In this document: positions 24,211 to 33,277 of the stretch, one piece after another
Layout of the letters: each line of letters begins with the position of its first letter
Numbering within the stretch: position 1 is the stretch's first letter
Source of the DNA: 2-02-FULL-55-14 sp964534125
GTDB lineage: Bacteria; Bacteroidota; Ignavibacteria; UBA10030
Assembly (NCBI GenBank): GCA_964534125.1
Contig: CAZHOJ010000006.1
Location: 62,001-126,000, forward strand
DNA length: 64,000 bases
Direction of reading: 5' to 3'
Notes under the pieces: generated by a model
Told to the model about the DNA's origin: nothing
Seen by the model: only the letters and a program-made list of their open reading frames with translations
The model's database searches: none
Made by a program: the position numbers and the translations under genes

Positions 24211-24983
24211 AGCCCACCGTCGTCGCCACGACCACCACCCTGATCCTCGTGGTGCTGCTGGGTGCCTGCGGGTCCGGCAATGAAGCGGACCATTCGCTTC
24301 TTGTGGGGGCGGCGATAAGCCTCCAGCCGGTACTCGACCGGGCGATCACTGCGTATGGAGGCGTGGACAGCGAAAGTACGGTGACGGTCTCATATGCGGG
24401 CTCGGGTACCCTTCGGCGTCAGGTCGAGTTCGGTGCCCCGATCGACATTTTTCTTTCTGCCGCTCCGGAGCATATCGATACGCTGATCATCCGGGGCCTT
24501 GTTGATCCGGCCACGCGCACCGCCATAGCTTCGAACAGGCTCGTCCTGATCGCTTCTCGCAACCGTCCTCCCCTCGGAATGCTCCAGGACCTCCGCCTCC
24601 CCGGCATATCCCGCATCGCAATAGGCCAACCCGATATCGTGCCTGCGGGACGATATGCTTATCAGGCTCTTGAGCGTACGGGCATTCTCCCGGATATCGG
24701 GGACAAGATCGTCTTCACGAAGGACGTTCAGCAGGTCCTTGTCTACGTTCGCACGGGAAGTGTCGATGCCGGCTTCGTGTACGCATCTGACGTTTTCGCA
24801 TCGACGCCCGTCAGGGTGATCGACACCCTGCCCGATTCCCTGCATGCCCCCATTCTCTACGAGGGCATTGTCTGCATTGCATCGAAGCGTGTCGCCGACG
24901 CCGGTCGTTTCCTTGCGTTCCTCCGTTCTGACACCGTCAGGACGATGTTCATCACCTATGGTTTTCTCCCGGCTGGCGTATGA
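24207..24983 (+). CDS. modA: Molybdate ABC transporter substrate-binding lipoprotein
   Basis: A 258-residue periplasmic binding protein. The signal peptide ends in a lipobox LGAC with the lipidated Cys at residue 21. The mature protein carries ModA features: AAISLQPVLD at the start, SYAGSGTLRRQVEFGAPIDIFLSA with the conserved Ser for oxyanion binding, and DVQQVLVYVRTGSVDAGFVYASD. It captures molybdate or tungstate and delivers it to ModB. The start overlaps the cupin stop and its own stop overlaps the modB start (ATGA). Confidence 0.9.
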   Translation: MKPTVVATTTTLILVVLLGACGSGNEADHSLLVGAAISLQPVLDRAITAYGGVDSESTVTVSYAGSGTLRRQVEFGAPIDIFLSAAPEHIDTLIIRGLVDPATRTAIASNRLVLIASRNRPPLGMLQDLRLPGISRIAIGQPDIVPAGRYAYQALERTGILPDIGDKIVFTKDVQQVLVYVRTGSVDAGFVYASDVFASTPVRVIDTLPDSLHAPILYEGIVCIASKRVADAGRFLAFLRSDTVRTMFITYGFLPAGV

Positions 24984-25621
24984 TCGGATCCCCCCTTGTT
25001 CTCTCCCTTCAGACGGCGTTGACAACGACGCTCATCGCGTTCGTGCTCGGTATCCTCCTGGCGCGATGGCGCATGGGTGTCAGAGGATTGCTGGGGCTCG
25101 TCTTTGACGGGATCGTCGTTCTCCCGGTGGCCCTGCCTCCAACGGTAGTGGGGGTGAGCCTCTTGCTGGCGCTGGGGCCCGGCTCTCCGGTCTCATCGAT
25201 CGTGAGACTGCTGTTCACATGGGAGGTAACGGTCGTTTCGGCTTTTGCTGTCTCGTTCCCCCTGATGTACCTGTCCTCCCGCGCAGCTTTCGACCAGATA
25301 GAGCCGGACCTGCTCGACCTGGCCCGCACGTATGGTCTGTCGGAGCTGAGGATCCTGTGGAAGGTCATGGTCCCCCTTGCCTGGCCCGGCATTATGAGCG
25401 GTGTGCTGCTCACGTTCGTGCGTGCTTTGGGGGAGTTCGGCGCGACGCTCATGGTCGCCGGCAATATTCCCGGCCGTACGCAAACACTTCCGCTGGCGAT
25501 TTATTTCGCCATGGAAAGCGGCGACACGTTCTCGGCGCTCCTGCTGTCCCTCATATCGGTCCTCATCAGCCTCGTGGCTATCGCCTCACTGGGGTTTCTC
25601 CGAAGGTCCTCTCACCACTAG
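24980..25621 (+). CDS. modB: Molybdate ABC transporter permease
   Basis: A 213-residue inner-membrane permease with five or six helices. It has VLPVALPPTVVGVSLL near the start and the ABC-permease EAA loop (DLARTYGLSELRILWKVMVPLAWPGI), then FVRALGEFGATLMVAGNIPGRTQTLPLAIY, strongly diagnostic of ModB. The gene overlaps modA by ATGA. No modC ATPase gene follows: the next gene is a TIGR03546 membrane protein with its own promoter, so the ATPase must be encoded elsewhere or shared. Confidence 0.92.
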   Translation: MIGSPLVLSLQTALTTTLIAFVLGILLARWRMGVRGLLGLVFDGIVVLPVALPPTVVGVSLLLALGPGSPVSSIVRLLFTWEVTVVSAFAVSFPLMYLSSRAAFDQIEPDLLDLARTYGLSELRILWKVMVPLAWPGIMSGVLLTFVRALGEFGATLMVAGNIPGRTQTLPLAIYFAMESGDTFSALLLSLISVLISLVAIASLGFLRRSSHH

Positions 25622-25655
25622 GGCTGATGTACCTCCGCAGCTGGTGCCGGCATCG

Positions 25656-25686
25656 TTGAGGTAACGTGAATTTTCACGTACCATGA
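25656..25686 (+). promoter_or_regulatory. Promoter with embedded operator for the TIGR03546-TIGR03545 pair
   Basis: TTG (25656-25658), 20 bases, TACCATGA (25679-25686). A palindrome, ACGTGAA-TT-TTCACGT (25664-25679), fills the spacer. A second perfect palindrome, CCGTCCATGGACGG (25709-25722), lies in the leader. Confidence 0.5.
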
Positions 25687-25751
25687 ACCGCGAACGTTCT
25701 CCCTGTGTCCGTCCATGGACGGTCCGACCCCGCAGCTGAGGAGGAAACAGT

Positions 25752-26282
25752 ATGTTCTGGCTTCAGATCGCATCGAACTTCGTCAAGATCCTTCGCGAGG
25801 GCCAAACGCCGAACCAGATCGCCGGCGGATTCGCCCTCGGCGCATTCGTGGGCCTGACACCCATGCTCACGCTGCAGGGGGTGTTCCTCTGGCTCGTTAT
25901 CCTCATCCTCGACGTCAACCTCTCGGCCGTCTTTCTCTCTGCGGCGGTCTTCGGGCTGCTCAGCGTGCTCCTGGACCCCCTGTTCCACGATCTCGGCTAT
26001 TACCTGCTGACCGACGTCGATAGCCTCGTGCCCCTCTGGACAAGCTTCTACAACGCTCCCATTGCACCATTGACGAGATTCAACAACACGCTCGTCCTCG
26101 GCAGTCTTGTTGGGGCTCTTGTCCTGTTCGTCCCGGCATTCGTGTCTATGAGGCGATTCGTTGTCCTCTACCGGGCGACGCTGGGCAAAAAGCTGTCAAC
26201 GAACAAGCTCTATCTTGCCCTCAAGCGGAGCACGCTCATCCGTTGGTACGAGCGTGTTCGTGACTTCGGAGGTGTGTCATGA
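25752..26282 (+). CDS. TIGR03546 family (DUF2062-like) membrane protein
   Basis: A 176-residue membrane protein with three or four helices. The N-terminal QTPNQIAGGFALGAFVGLTPMLTLQG is characteristic of DUF2062/TIGR03546. In other bacteria this family is found directly upstream of TIGR03545 genes, as here, so the two probably work together; the function is unknown. It has a strong Shine-Dalgarno (GAGGAGGAAAC) 4 bases before ATG 25752 and overlaps the next gene by ATGA (26279-26282). Confidence 0.8.
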   Translation: MFWLQIASNFVKILREGQTPNQIAGGFALGAFVGLTPMLTLQGVFLWLVILILDVNLSAVFLSAAVFGLLSVLLDPLFHDLGYYLLTDVDSLVPLWTSFYNAPIAPLTRFNNTLVLGSLVGALVLFVPAFVSMRRFVVLYRATLGKKLSTNKLYLALKRSTLIRWYERVRDFGGVS

Positions 26283-28171
26283 GGAAACGATTCGTCTACA
26301 TCGTCCTTGTGCCCGCACTGCTTGTCGCGATCATTTTGGCGCTGTTCATCGATCAATGGGTGGAGTCCGGGCTTGAGTACGCGGGCGAACGGATCGTCCA
26401 GGCCCGGGTGGAGATCGATGGCCTCGACCTCAGCATGTTTCCCATCGGCATGAGTGTGGACCGCCTGCAGGTCACCGACCCGTCAGATACGTGGTCCAAC
26501 CTGTTTGAAACAGGAAGGATTCGCTTCCAGATGGACGCTGGCCAGCTCCTTCGGGCAAAGTTCATCATCGACACTATGAGTATTCAGGGCTTCATCCTTG
26601 GCACCCGGCGAAGCACGGATGGAAAACTGGAGCAGGCCCCGCCTCCTCCGGCCGGACAAGCTGCGCCTGCCGGACCATCGTTCACAGAGCAGGCGGTGGA
26701 TGTTCTTAAGCCTGCAGAGAACTCGGCTCCCGTTTTCGACCTTGGCCGGCTGCGTGCACAGCTGAATCTCGACAGCCTGACAAACCCGGCGAACCTCGAA
26801 ACGTACCGCCTGATCGATTCCCTCGACCGGCAGCTGAAGGCAGCCGAGGCCGAGTGGAACACGACGCTGGCCGACGTACAGTCAACCCGCGACCGTGTGA
26901 CGACGATAGAGTCGCAGGTTCGTTCCATTGACGTTGGGACGATCAATTCGGTCGAATCCGCCCAGAAGGCGTTCAACGATGCAAAGCAGGCATACGAGGC
27001 TACCCGCGATGTTGTCCGGGTCGTCGACCAGCGCAAGGCCAGTCTCACCCAGAGCGTGAACGCCTTCTCGTCGAACATCCGGACCATCGATGATGCGGCA
27101 AAGAGAGATTTTGAGCGGGTCGTCGCTGCTGCCAAGCTTCCGGATGTATCCATGAAGGGACTTGCGGCCCTCGTGCTGGGGAAAGAGATCCTCGATCGAG
27201 CGTACGAGTACCTCGGGTATGTGGACCTCGCACGCAAAACGATCCCGAAATACACCCCAAAGCCCGACCCCGACCAGCCAAAACGCTCCGAGGGTGTGAC
27301 GGTCCACTTCCCGGAGGAATCGTCATATCCGAAGTTCTGGATCAAATCGATCGTTCTCTCTGGCGGGACCGACTCAACGCAGGACCCAAACTACTTCTAT
27401 GCGTCGGGAGCCATCAGGAACATCACCAACGACCAGCGCCTCACGCATCAGCCTCTCACCGTCGACCTGCGTGCACAAAAAGCAGCGAGCACGCGAGCCA
27501 CGATCGAGGCCAGCTTCGACAGGCGGGAAGATATTCCTCACGACCGTTATCTCGTCGACGTCTCCGGGATCCCTGCTGGCGATATGCCGCTCGGGTCATC
27601 CTCGTTCCTCCCGTCGAAGATCTCTGATGGTATCATCCGGGCCACTATTTCGGTCGATGTTCCCGGCTCCAGTCTTGAATCCTCCGCAAAGGTCGCGTTT
27701 TCGTCTCTTCGCGTGGTCTTCGACCGGGAGCCCTCCGGCGCCGTCGAGCGCCTGACCCGCGATGTCCTTGCCGGAATACGTGGCTTCTTTGTCAATCTTC
27801 GGCTGTGGAAGAAGGACAACGGTGCTCTCGATATCGCCTTTGAGACCGACCTCGACGATCAGCTTTCCAGCCGTGCCCGCAGCGTGGTCGGCGCCGAGAT
27901 CGCACGGCTGAGGAATGAGATCCGTCAGCGGGTCGACGCCCAGATCGCCGCTAAGCGTCGGGAAATCGAGGCTCTTTATACGAAGAAACGCCAGGAGGTG
28001 CAGGCAAAACTCGCGTCGCTTGAGCAGGAGGTGAAATCGAAGGTGGCTTTCATCGAGGGCAAGAAGAAAGAATTGGAGGACCGCATCGAGCAGGAGAAGA
28101 AGAGGACTGAGGATGCCCTGAAGAAGAAGGCTGGGGACGCGTTGAAGGGCCTGCTCCGCAAGAACGACTGA
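26279..28171 (+). CDS. TIGR03545 family protein
   Basis: A 630-residue protein with one N-terminal membrane anchor (about 5-25) and a large, presumably periplasmic body. The start EYAGERIVQARVEIDGLDLSMFPIG resembles AsmA/DUF748-like membrane-contact proteins. A helical, coiled-coil segment (about 180-270), a beta-rich central part and a highly charged coiled coil (about 540-625, rich in Lys/Glu) follow. The family is of unknown function and always pairs with TIGR03546. An AsmA-like lipid-transfer role is possible but is inference only. A bidirectional-looking terminator follows. Confidence 0.78.
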   Translation: MRKRFVYIVLVPALLVAIILALFIDQWVESGLEYAGERIVQARVEIDGLDLSMFPIGMSVDRLQVTDPSDTWSNLFETGRIRFQMDAGQLLRAKFIIDTMSIQGFILGTRRSTDGKLEQAPPPPAGQAAPAGPSFTEQAVDVLKPAENSAPVFDLGRLRAQLNLDSLTNPANLETYRLIDSLDRQLKAAEAEWNTTLADVQSTRDRVTTIESQVRSIDVGTINSVESAQKAFNDAKQAYEATRDVVRVVDQRKASLTQSVNAFSSNIRTIDDAAKRDFERVVAAAKLPDVSMKGLAALVLGKEILDRAYEYLGYVDLARKTIPKYTPKPDPDQPKRSEGVTVHFPEESSYPKFWIKSIVLSGGTDSTQDPNYFYASGAIRNITNDQRLTHQPLTVDLRAQKAASTRATIEASFDRREDIPHDRYLVDVSGIPAGDMPLGSSSFLPSKISDGIIRATISVDVPGSSLESSAKVAFSSLRVVFDREPSGAVERLTRDVLAGIRGFFVNLRLWKKDNGALDIAFETDLDDQLSSRARSVVGAEIARLRNEIRQRVDAQIAAKRREIEALYTKKRQEVQAKLASLEQEVKSKVAFIEGKKKELEDRIEQEKKRTEDALKKKAGDALKGLLRKND

Positions 28172-28194
28172 TCTGCGCTTCACAGACACCGCAC

Positions 28195-28232
28195 AAAGCG
28201 AAACGGCAACCACAGGTTGCCGTTTCGCTTTT
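28195..28232 (+). terminator. Intrinsic terminator between TIGR03545 and gyrA
   Basis: A 14-bp perfect stem (28197-28210 with 28216-28229), 5-base loop CACAG, then TTTT. The same stem ends just after the convergent gyrA stop and can serve both strands, though the U-tract favours the plus strand. Confidence 0.8.
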
Positions 28233-30866
28233 CTACCGCTTTTTCTTCTGGCCCTTACCCTTTGGGGGCTTCTTTGCTTTCTTTATGCCGGGCGATGTCT
28301 TCCCGGCAGCGGGCTGCTGCTTCTTCTTTTTGTCGTTCATCGATTTCGTCGGCGGAGGTGCTGTCTGTTTTGCTGGCGGTTTCTCGACCGGCGTGCTGGC
28401 GATCTTGTCGCTCTCCATCGCGACTTTCTTCTCCTCTTCCTCCTCCCCGACAACAACGGCCACATCGGCGACCCTGTCTTCTGCGTCCAGCCTGATCAAC
28501 CGCACACCTTGGGTGTTTCTGCCGGCGACACGAACATCAGACGCGTGCTGCCGAATGACCATCCCCTTCGAGGTGACGACCACGATATCGTCTGTGTCGC
28601 CGACGGCCCTGATAGCCACCATTGCCCCCGTCTTTTCGGTCACCTTGACGGTCTTGATGCCCTTCCCGCCGCGATGGCTGATGCGATACTCTTCGTCAAC
28701 GCTCCGCTTGCCGAATCCCCGTTCCGTCGCGACAAGAATCGTCGTGCCTTTCTTCCACAGAGTCACCGCGCCGACCACCGCATCGCCACCCCCCAGCCGT
28801 ATGCCCCGCACGCCGCTCGCCGTCCGCCCCATCGGCCGGATCTCCTCCTCGTGGAACCTGATAGCCATGCCGCTCGATGTTCCGATGATCACGTCCATCG
28901 TTCCGTCTGTGAGCCGCACATCGGTCAACCTGTCATCTCCCCTCAGGTTCGCCGCTGTGATGCCGCTCTTCCGGGGGTTCGAGAACTCGGAGAGCGCGAC
29001 CTTTTTCATGAGCCCCTTGCGCGTCACCATGAAAACAAACTTATCGTCTGAGAACTCGCGCACGGCGATAAAGGCGCTGATGGACTCCTCCGAACCTGTT
29101 GATACAAAAGAGCTTATGGGCTTTCCTTTTGCCGTTCTGCCTGCTTCCGGGATCTCGAATACCTTCAGGCCATAACAGCGCCCCTTGTCGGTGAAGATCA
29201 GAATATGGTCGTGTGTGCTCGCAACGAACATATGTGCCATGAAATCGTCCTGCCGCGTCACCGCCCCGGCAACTCCCCGGCCACCCCGTCCCTGACGACG
29301 GTATCCCGATACCGGGACCCTCTTGATGAGGCCGCTGTGGCTGATCGAGATCACGACTGCCTCTTCTGCGATCATGTCCTCGATGCGGAACTCCTCCGCC
29401 TTATAGACGATCTCTGTCCGTCGCTCGTCTCCGAACTTCTCCTTCAGCTCCAGCAGTTCATCCTCGATGATCTTCAGCTGCAGTTTCTTGTTCTTCAGGA
29501 TCGCCCGGAGCTGCTCGATGAGCTTGATCGTTGCCTTGTACTCATCCTCGACCTTCTTCCGCTCAAGCCCGGTGAGCCTCTGCAGGCGCATGTCCAGGAT
29601 CGCCTTCGCCTGTATCTCAGACAGCGCGAACTTCTTCATCAGGCCGGTTCTTGCAGTATCGACGTCCTTCGACGCTTTGATCAGCTTGATGATCGCGTCG
29701 ATGTTGTCGAGGGCGATGATGTACCCCTCAAGGATGTGCGCCTTCTTCTCCGCCTCGTCCAGGTCGTGCTTCGTCCGCCGGACGATAACATCGTTACGGT
29801 GCTCGACGAAATGTCGAATGATGTCTCTGAGGGTCAGCACCTTCGGGTGGCCCGCCACCAGCGCCAGCATGATGACCCCAAAGGTCACCTGCATCGAGGT
29901 GTGTTTGAAGAGATTGTTCAGGACCACTTCTGCGTTCGCGTCCCGCCGCAGGTCGATCACAACGCGCATGCCGTCCCTGTCGGACTCATCGTTGATGTTC
30001 GAGATGTCGTCCAGTTTCTTGTCCCCAACAAGGTCTGCGATGCGTTCTATCAGGCTCGCCTTGTTTACCTGGTACGGAAGCTCGGTGACGACGATCCGCT
30101 GCCGGTCCCCCTTGACGGTCTCTATCGTCGCCTTTGCCCTGATGACAATGCGGCCGCGCCCCGTCGTGTATGCGTCTTTGACCCCCTCATACCCATAGAT
30201 GATGCCGCCCGTGGGAAAGTCGGGGGCGGTGATGAGCTTCATCAGCTGCTCGTTGGTAACGCCGTTGTCCTGTATATAGGCGACGCATCCGTCGACCACC
30301 TGCCCGAGGTTGTGTGGGGGGATGTTTGTGGCCATGCCGACGGCAATGCCCGACGCTCCGTTGCAGAGCAGGTTCGGCACGAGCGCCGGCAGCACCGTGG
30401 GTTCCTTCAGGGTATCGTCGAAGTTCGGCGAAAAATCTACTGTATCTTTGTCGAGGTCACGAAGGATCTCCTCGGCGATGCGCGTAAGGCGTGCCTCCGT
30501 ATAGCGCATGGCCGCGGGCGAGTCCCCGTCAACGGAGCCGAAGTTCCCCTGGCCATCGACAAGCATGTACCGCATCGAGAAATCCTGCGCCAGCCGGACC
30601 ATTGTATCGTAGACGGCTGAATCCCCGTGCGGGTGGTATTTTCCGAGCACTTCGCCGACGATACGCGCGCTCTTCTTGTATGCCCTGTTACTTGCAAGAC
30701 CGAGATCCTGCATACCAAACAATACCCGCCGATGCACGGGCTTCATGCCGTCGCGTACATCTGGGAGTGCGCGCGACACGATGACCGACATCGAGTAGTC
30801 GATGTACGATCCCCGCATCTCGTCTTCGATATCAACCGGTATGATCTTTTCGTTCAGCGTTGCCAT
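28233..30866 (-). CDS. gyrA: DNA gyrase subunit A
   Basis: An 877-residue type IIA topoisomerase subunit that cuts and rejoins DNA to introduce negative supercoils with GyrB. The N-terminal winged-helix/tower part has catalytic Tyr122 in AAMRYTEARL and a wild-type quinolone region (HPHGDSAVYD, Ser83 and Asp87). The C-terminal beta-pinwheel begins after the GyrA box, QGRGGRG at about residue 536, which separates it from ParC. The last 50 residues are a low-complexity, strongly Lys-rich tail (NDKKKKQQ, KPPKGKGQKKKR). It lies 45 bases downstream of gyrB. Confidence 0.96.
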   Translation of the reverse strand: MATLNEKIIPVDIEDEMRGSYIDYSMSVIVSRALPDVRDGMKPVHRRVLFGMQDLGLASNRAYKKSARIVGEVLGKYHPHGDSAVYDTMVRLAQDFSMRYMLVDGQGNFGSVDGDSPAAMRYTEARLTRIAEEILRDLDKDTVDFSPNFDDTLKEPTVLPALVPNLLCNGASGIAVGMATNIPPHNLGQVVDGCVAYIQDNGVTNEQLMKLITAPDFPTGGIIYGYEGVKDAYTTGRGRIVIRAKATIETVKGDRQRIVVTELPYQVNKASLIERIADLVGDKKLDDISNINDESDRDGMRVVIDLRRDANAEVVLNNLFKHTSMQVTFGVIMLALVAGHPKVLTLRDIIRHFVEHRNDVIVRRTKHDLDEAEKKAHILEGYIIALDNIDAIIKLIKASKDVDTARTGLMKKFALSEIQAKAILDMRLQRLTGLERKKVEDEYKATIKLIEQLRAILKNKKLQLKIIEDELLELKEKFGDERRTEIVYKAEEFRIEDMIAEEAVVISISHSGLIKRVPVSGYRRQGRGGRGVAGAVTRQDDFMAHMFVASTHDHILIFTDKGRCYGLKVFEIPEAGRTAKGKPISSFVSTGSEESISAFIAVREFSDDKFVFMVTRKGLMKKVALSEFSNPRKSGITAANLRGDDRLTDVRLTDGTMDVIIGTSSGMAIRFHEEEIRPMGRTASGVRGIRLGGGDAVVGAVTLWKKGTTILVATERGFGKRSVDEEYRISHRGGKGIKTVKVTEKTGAMVAIRAVGDTDDIVVVTSKGMVIRQHASDVRVAGRNTQGVRLIRLDAEDRVADVAVVVGEEEEEKKVAMESDKIASTPVEKPPAKQTAPPPTKSMNDKKKKQQPAAGKTSPGIKKAKKPPKGKGQKKKR

Positions 30867-30911
30867 GGGGTCTCGTTACGTGTGTCTGTGCGCCGGTCAG
30901 CGGTGGTCTGT

Positions 30912-32975
30912 TTATACGTCCAGATTACGGACATACTTTGCGTTCTTCTCGATGAATTCCCGGCGTGGCTCAACTTCATCTCCCATCAGAATGGAGAATG
31001 TCCTGTCGGCATCTGCCGCGTTCTCGATGGTGACCTGCAGGATCGTGCGGGTATCGGGGTTCATCGTGGTTCCCCACAGCTGTTCGGGGTTCATCTCGCC
31101 AAGACCTTTGAACCGTGAGATCGCGATGCCGTCCTTGAGCGACGCTCCCTCGTCAACGACCTCGCCCTCCTGGACCGCCTCCGCCTGTTTGGCTCCCTTC
31201 TTTTTCGATTCGCGCCGCAGCTGTTCGATCACCTCATCCCGCTCGTCCTCATCATAAGCATACATCTCCTGCTTCCCCTTTTTGACCTTGAACAGCGGGG
31301 GCTGCGCAATATACAGGTGTCCCAGCTCAATGATGGGCTTCATGTAGCGGAAGAAGAGCGTCAACAGGAGCGTGCGAATATGCGAACCGTCAACATCCGC
31401 GTCGCACATCAGGATGATCTTTCCGTACCGAACGCGGCTTGGGTCGAACGTATCGTTGACGCCTGCGCCGATGGCGGTGAAGATGGCCCGGATCTCCTCG
31501 TTCTCAAGGATCTTGTGCAGCCGGGCTTTTTCGACGTTCAGGATCTTTCCCTTCATCGGAAGGATTGCCTGGAACCGCCTGTCCCGTCCCTGCTTTGCGC
31601 TTCCGCCTGCGGAGTCTCCCTCGACGATATACAGCTCGCACTGTGCCGGATCGCTGAGCGAGCAGTCCGCAAGCTTGCCTGGAAGACCCGCCGTGTCGAA
31701 TGCGTTCTTGCGCCGCGTCAGGTCACGGGCCTTGCGCGCCGCTTCACGCGCTTCCGCTGCCTTGACGCACTTGTCGATGATGCGCTTCGCGTCGGCGGAG
31801 TTCGCCTCCAGCCAATCCACCAACATCGGCCCGACAACGCCCTCCACAACGCTTTTGATCTCGCTGTTGCCGAGCTTTGTTTTCGTCTGCCCCTCGAACT
31901 GTGGTTCCGGAACCCGTACGCTCACGACCGCCGTCAATCCTTCGCGGAAATCGTCCCCCGTGAGCTGGACCTTCCCTTCTTTGACGAGGCCGGCCTTGTA
32001 CGCATAATTGTTGAGCGTCCGCGTCAGTGCCGTCCGGAAGCCGACAAGGTGACTTCCGCCTTCGTGCGTATTGATATTGTTCACGTATGTGAACACGTTC
32101 TCGTTGAACTGTGCATTGTACTGAATGGCGACCTCGACCTCGACCGTGCGGTCGCTCTCATCTTTACCCTCGCCCCGGGCAAAGAACACCTTCTTTGTGA
32201 TCGCCGGCCGCGTGGCGTCGATGTAGCGCACGAACTCGACGAGTCCTCCCTTGAAGTGGAACTCATCACTCTCGCCCGACTTCACCCGCTCGTCGGTGAT
32301 CCGCAGGGTCACCTCAGCGTTAAGGAACGCCAGCTCCCGAAGCCGTTCCGCCAGCGTCTCGTACTTGAATATCCGGTTCTTGAAGATCGCCTTGTCGGGA
32401 AGGAACGTGACCTTCGTCCCCGTCTTGTTGCGCTCAGCCTTGCCGATCACCTTCACTGTTGTGGTCGGGTCCCCCTGCGCATACCGTTGCGAGAAGACCT
32501 TGCCGTCCCTGCGGACCTCGACCTCCAGCCATTCGCTCAGCGCGTTCACGACGGACACGCCGACGCCATGAAGTCCACCCGAGACCTTGTATGTGTTCTT
32601 GTCGAACTTTCCGCCCGCGTGCAGGACCGTCATGACGATCTCGAGGGCCGACTTCTTTTCCGACGCATGCATCTCCGTTGGAATGCCCCGGCCGTCGTCC
32701 TCCACCGTCACCGAGCCATCCTTGTTCAGCCGTACATCGATCGTCCGGCAATATCCTGCAAGCGCCTCGTCGATCGAGTTGTCGACGATCTCGTACACAA
32801 GGTGGTGCAGCCCCCGCGAGCTCACGTCGCCGATATACATCGCCGGCCTGCGGCGCACCGCCTCAAGGCCCTTCAGGACGGTGATATCCTCGGCGGTATA
32901 CGTGTGGACCTCCCCGTTCCCGGGGTTCTGTGTTGCGGTCTTTGTTGTCTCTGTGTTCTTCTTTGTTCGCGCCAT
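30912..32975 (-). CDS. gyrB: DNA gyrase subunit B
   Basis: A 687-residue ATPase subunit of gyrase. It has the GHKL ATP site (VDNSIDEA, DDGRGIP, GLHGVGVSVVNALS), a transducer with QTKTKLGNSE, and the TOPRIM domain (EGDSAGGSAKQGRDR, then MCDADVDGSHI) plus the C-terminal GLGEMNPEQLWGTTMNP. The frame is open to 33083, but ATG 32975 gives the usual length; the extension overlaps the upstream DUF721 gene. The short Lys/Thr-rich lead (ARTKKNTETTKT) before HTYTAEDITVLKGLEAVR is unusual but plausible. Gene order recF-DUF721-gyrB-gyrA supports the call. Confidence 0.96.
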   Translation of the reverse strand: MARTKKNTETTKTATQNPGNGEVHTYTAEDITVLKGLEAVRRRPAMYIGDVSSRGLHHLVYEIVDNSIDEALAGYCRTIDVRLNKDGSVTVEDDGRGIPTEMHASEKKSALEIVMTVLHAGGKFDKNTYKVSGGLHGVGVSVVNALSEWLEVEVRRDGKVFSQRYAQGDPTTTVKVIGKAERNKTGTKVTFLPDKAIFKNRIFKYETLAERLRELAFLNAEVTLRITDERVKSGESDEFHFKGGLVEFVRYIDATRPAITKKVFFARGEGKDESDRTVEVEVAIQYNAQFNENVFTYVNNINTHEGGSHLVGFRTALTRTLNNYAYKAGLVKEGKVQLTGDDFREGLTAVVSVRVPEPQFEGQTKTKLGNSEIKSVVEGVVGPMLVDWLEANSADAKRIIDKCVKAAEAREAARKARDLTRRKNAFDTAGLPGKLADCSLSDPAQCELYIVEGDSAGGSAKQGRDRRFQAILPMKGKILNVEKARLHKILENEEIRAIFTAIGAGVNDTFDPSRVRYGKIILMCDADVDGSHIRTLLLTLFFRYMKPIIELGHLYIAQPPLFKVKKGKQEMYAYDEDERDEVIEQLRRESKKKGAKQAEAVQEGEVVDEGASLKDGIAISRFKGLGEMNPEQLWGTTMNPDTRTILQVTIENAADADRTFSILMGDEVEPRREFIEKNAKYVRNLDV

Positions 32976-32986
32976 ACGTACTCTGT

Positions 32987-33277
32987 TTACACCAGCGTGA
33001 TGTCTCGTACGACCGGCTTCTTCAGCCGTTCGTTGATGTTCTGTATCAGTTCCTTCTTCCGAAGAAGCAACTCCTGCCTCCACGCGGGACTGCTGACGGA
33101 AACGACCAGAATCCCGTTCCGGATGCTTTTGACGTCTGCAACGGCTGCAATGTGGGGGCCCACGATCTCCGGCCAGACATCGACAACATCATACTCCCGC
33201 ATCCTCTTCGAGATCCCCAGGTCTTCCACCAGGTCGCGAAGGGCATCCCCGAGCGATGTCGACCTACGTGTTCGCAT
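32987..33277 (-). CDS. DUF721 (DciA-like) protein
   Basis: A 96-residue protein of the DUF721/DciA family. It has the compact core WPEIVGPHIAAVADVKSIRNGILVVSVSSPAWRQELLLRKKELIQNIN, a KH-like fold. DciA loads or supports the replicative helicase in bacteria lacking DnaC/DnaI; short DUF721 proteins in Bacteroidota are assumed to share this. Its start overlaps the end of recF by 14 bases, and gyrB follows 11 bases later, embedding it in the dnaN-recF-gyrB cluster. Confidence 0.85.
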   Translation of the reverse strand: MRTRRSTSLGDALRDLVEDLGISKRMREYDVVDVWPEIVGPHIAAVADVKSIRNGILVVSVSSPAWRQELLLRKKELIQNINERLKKPVVRDITLV

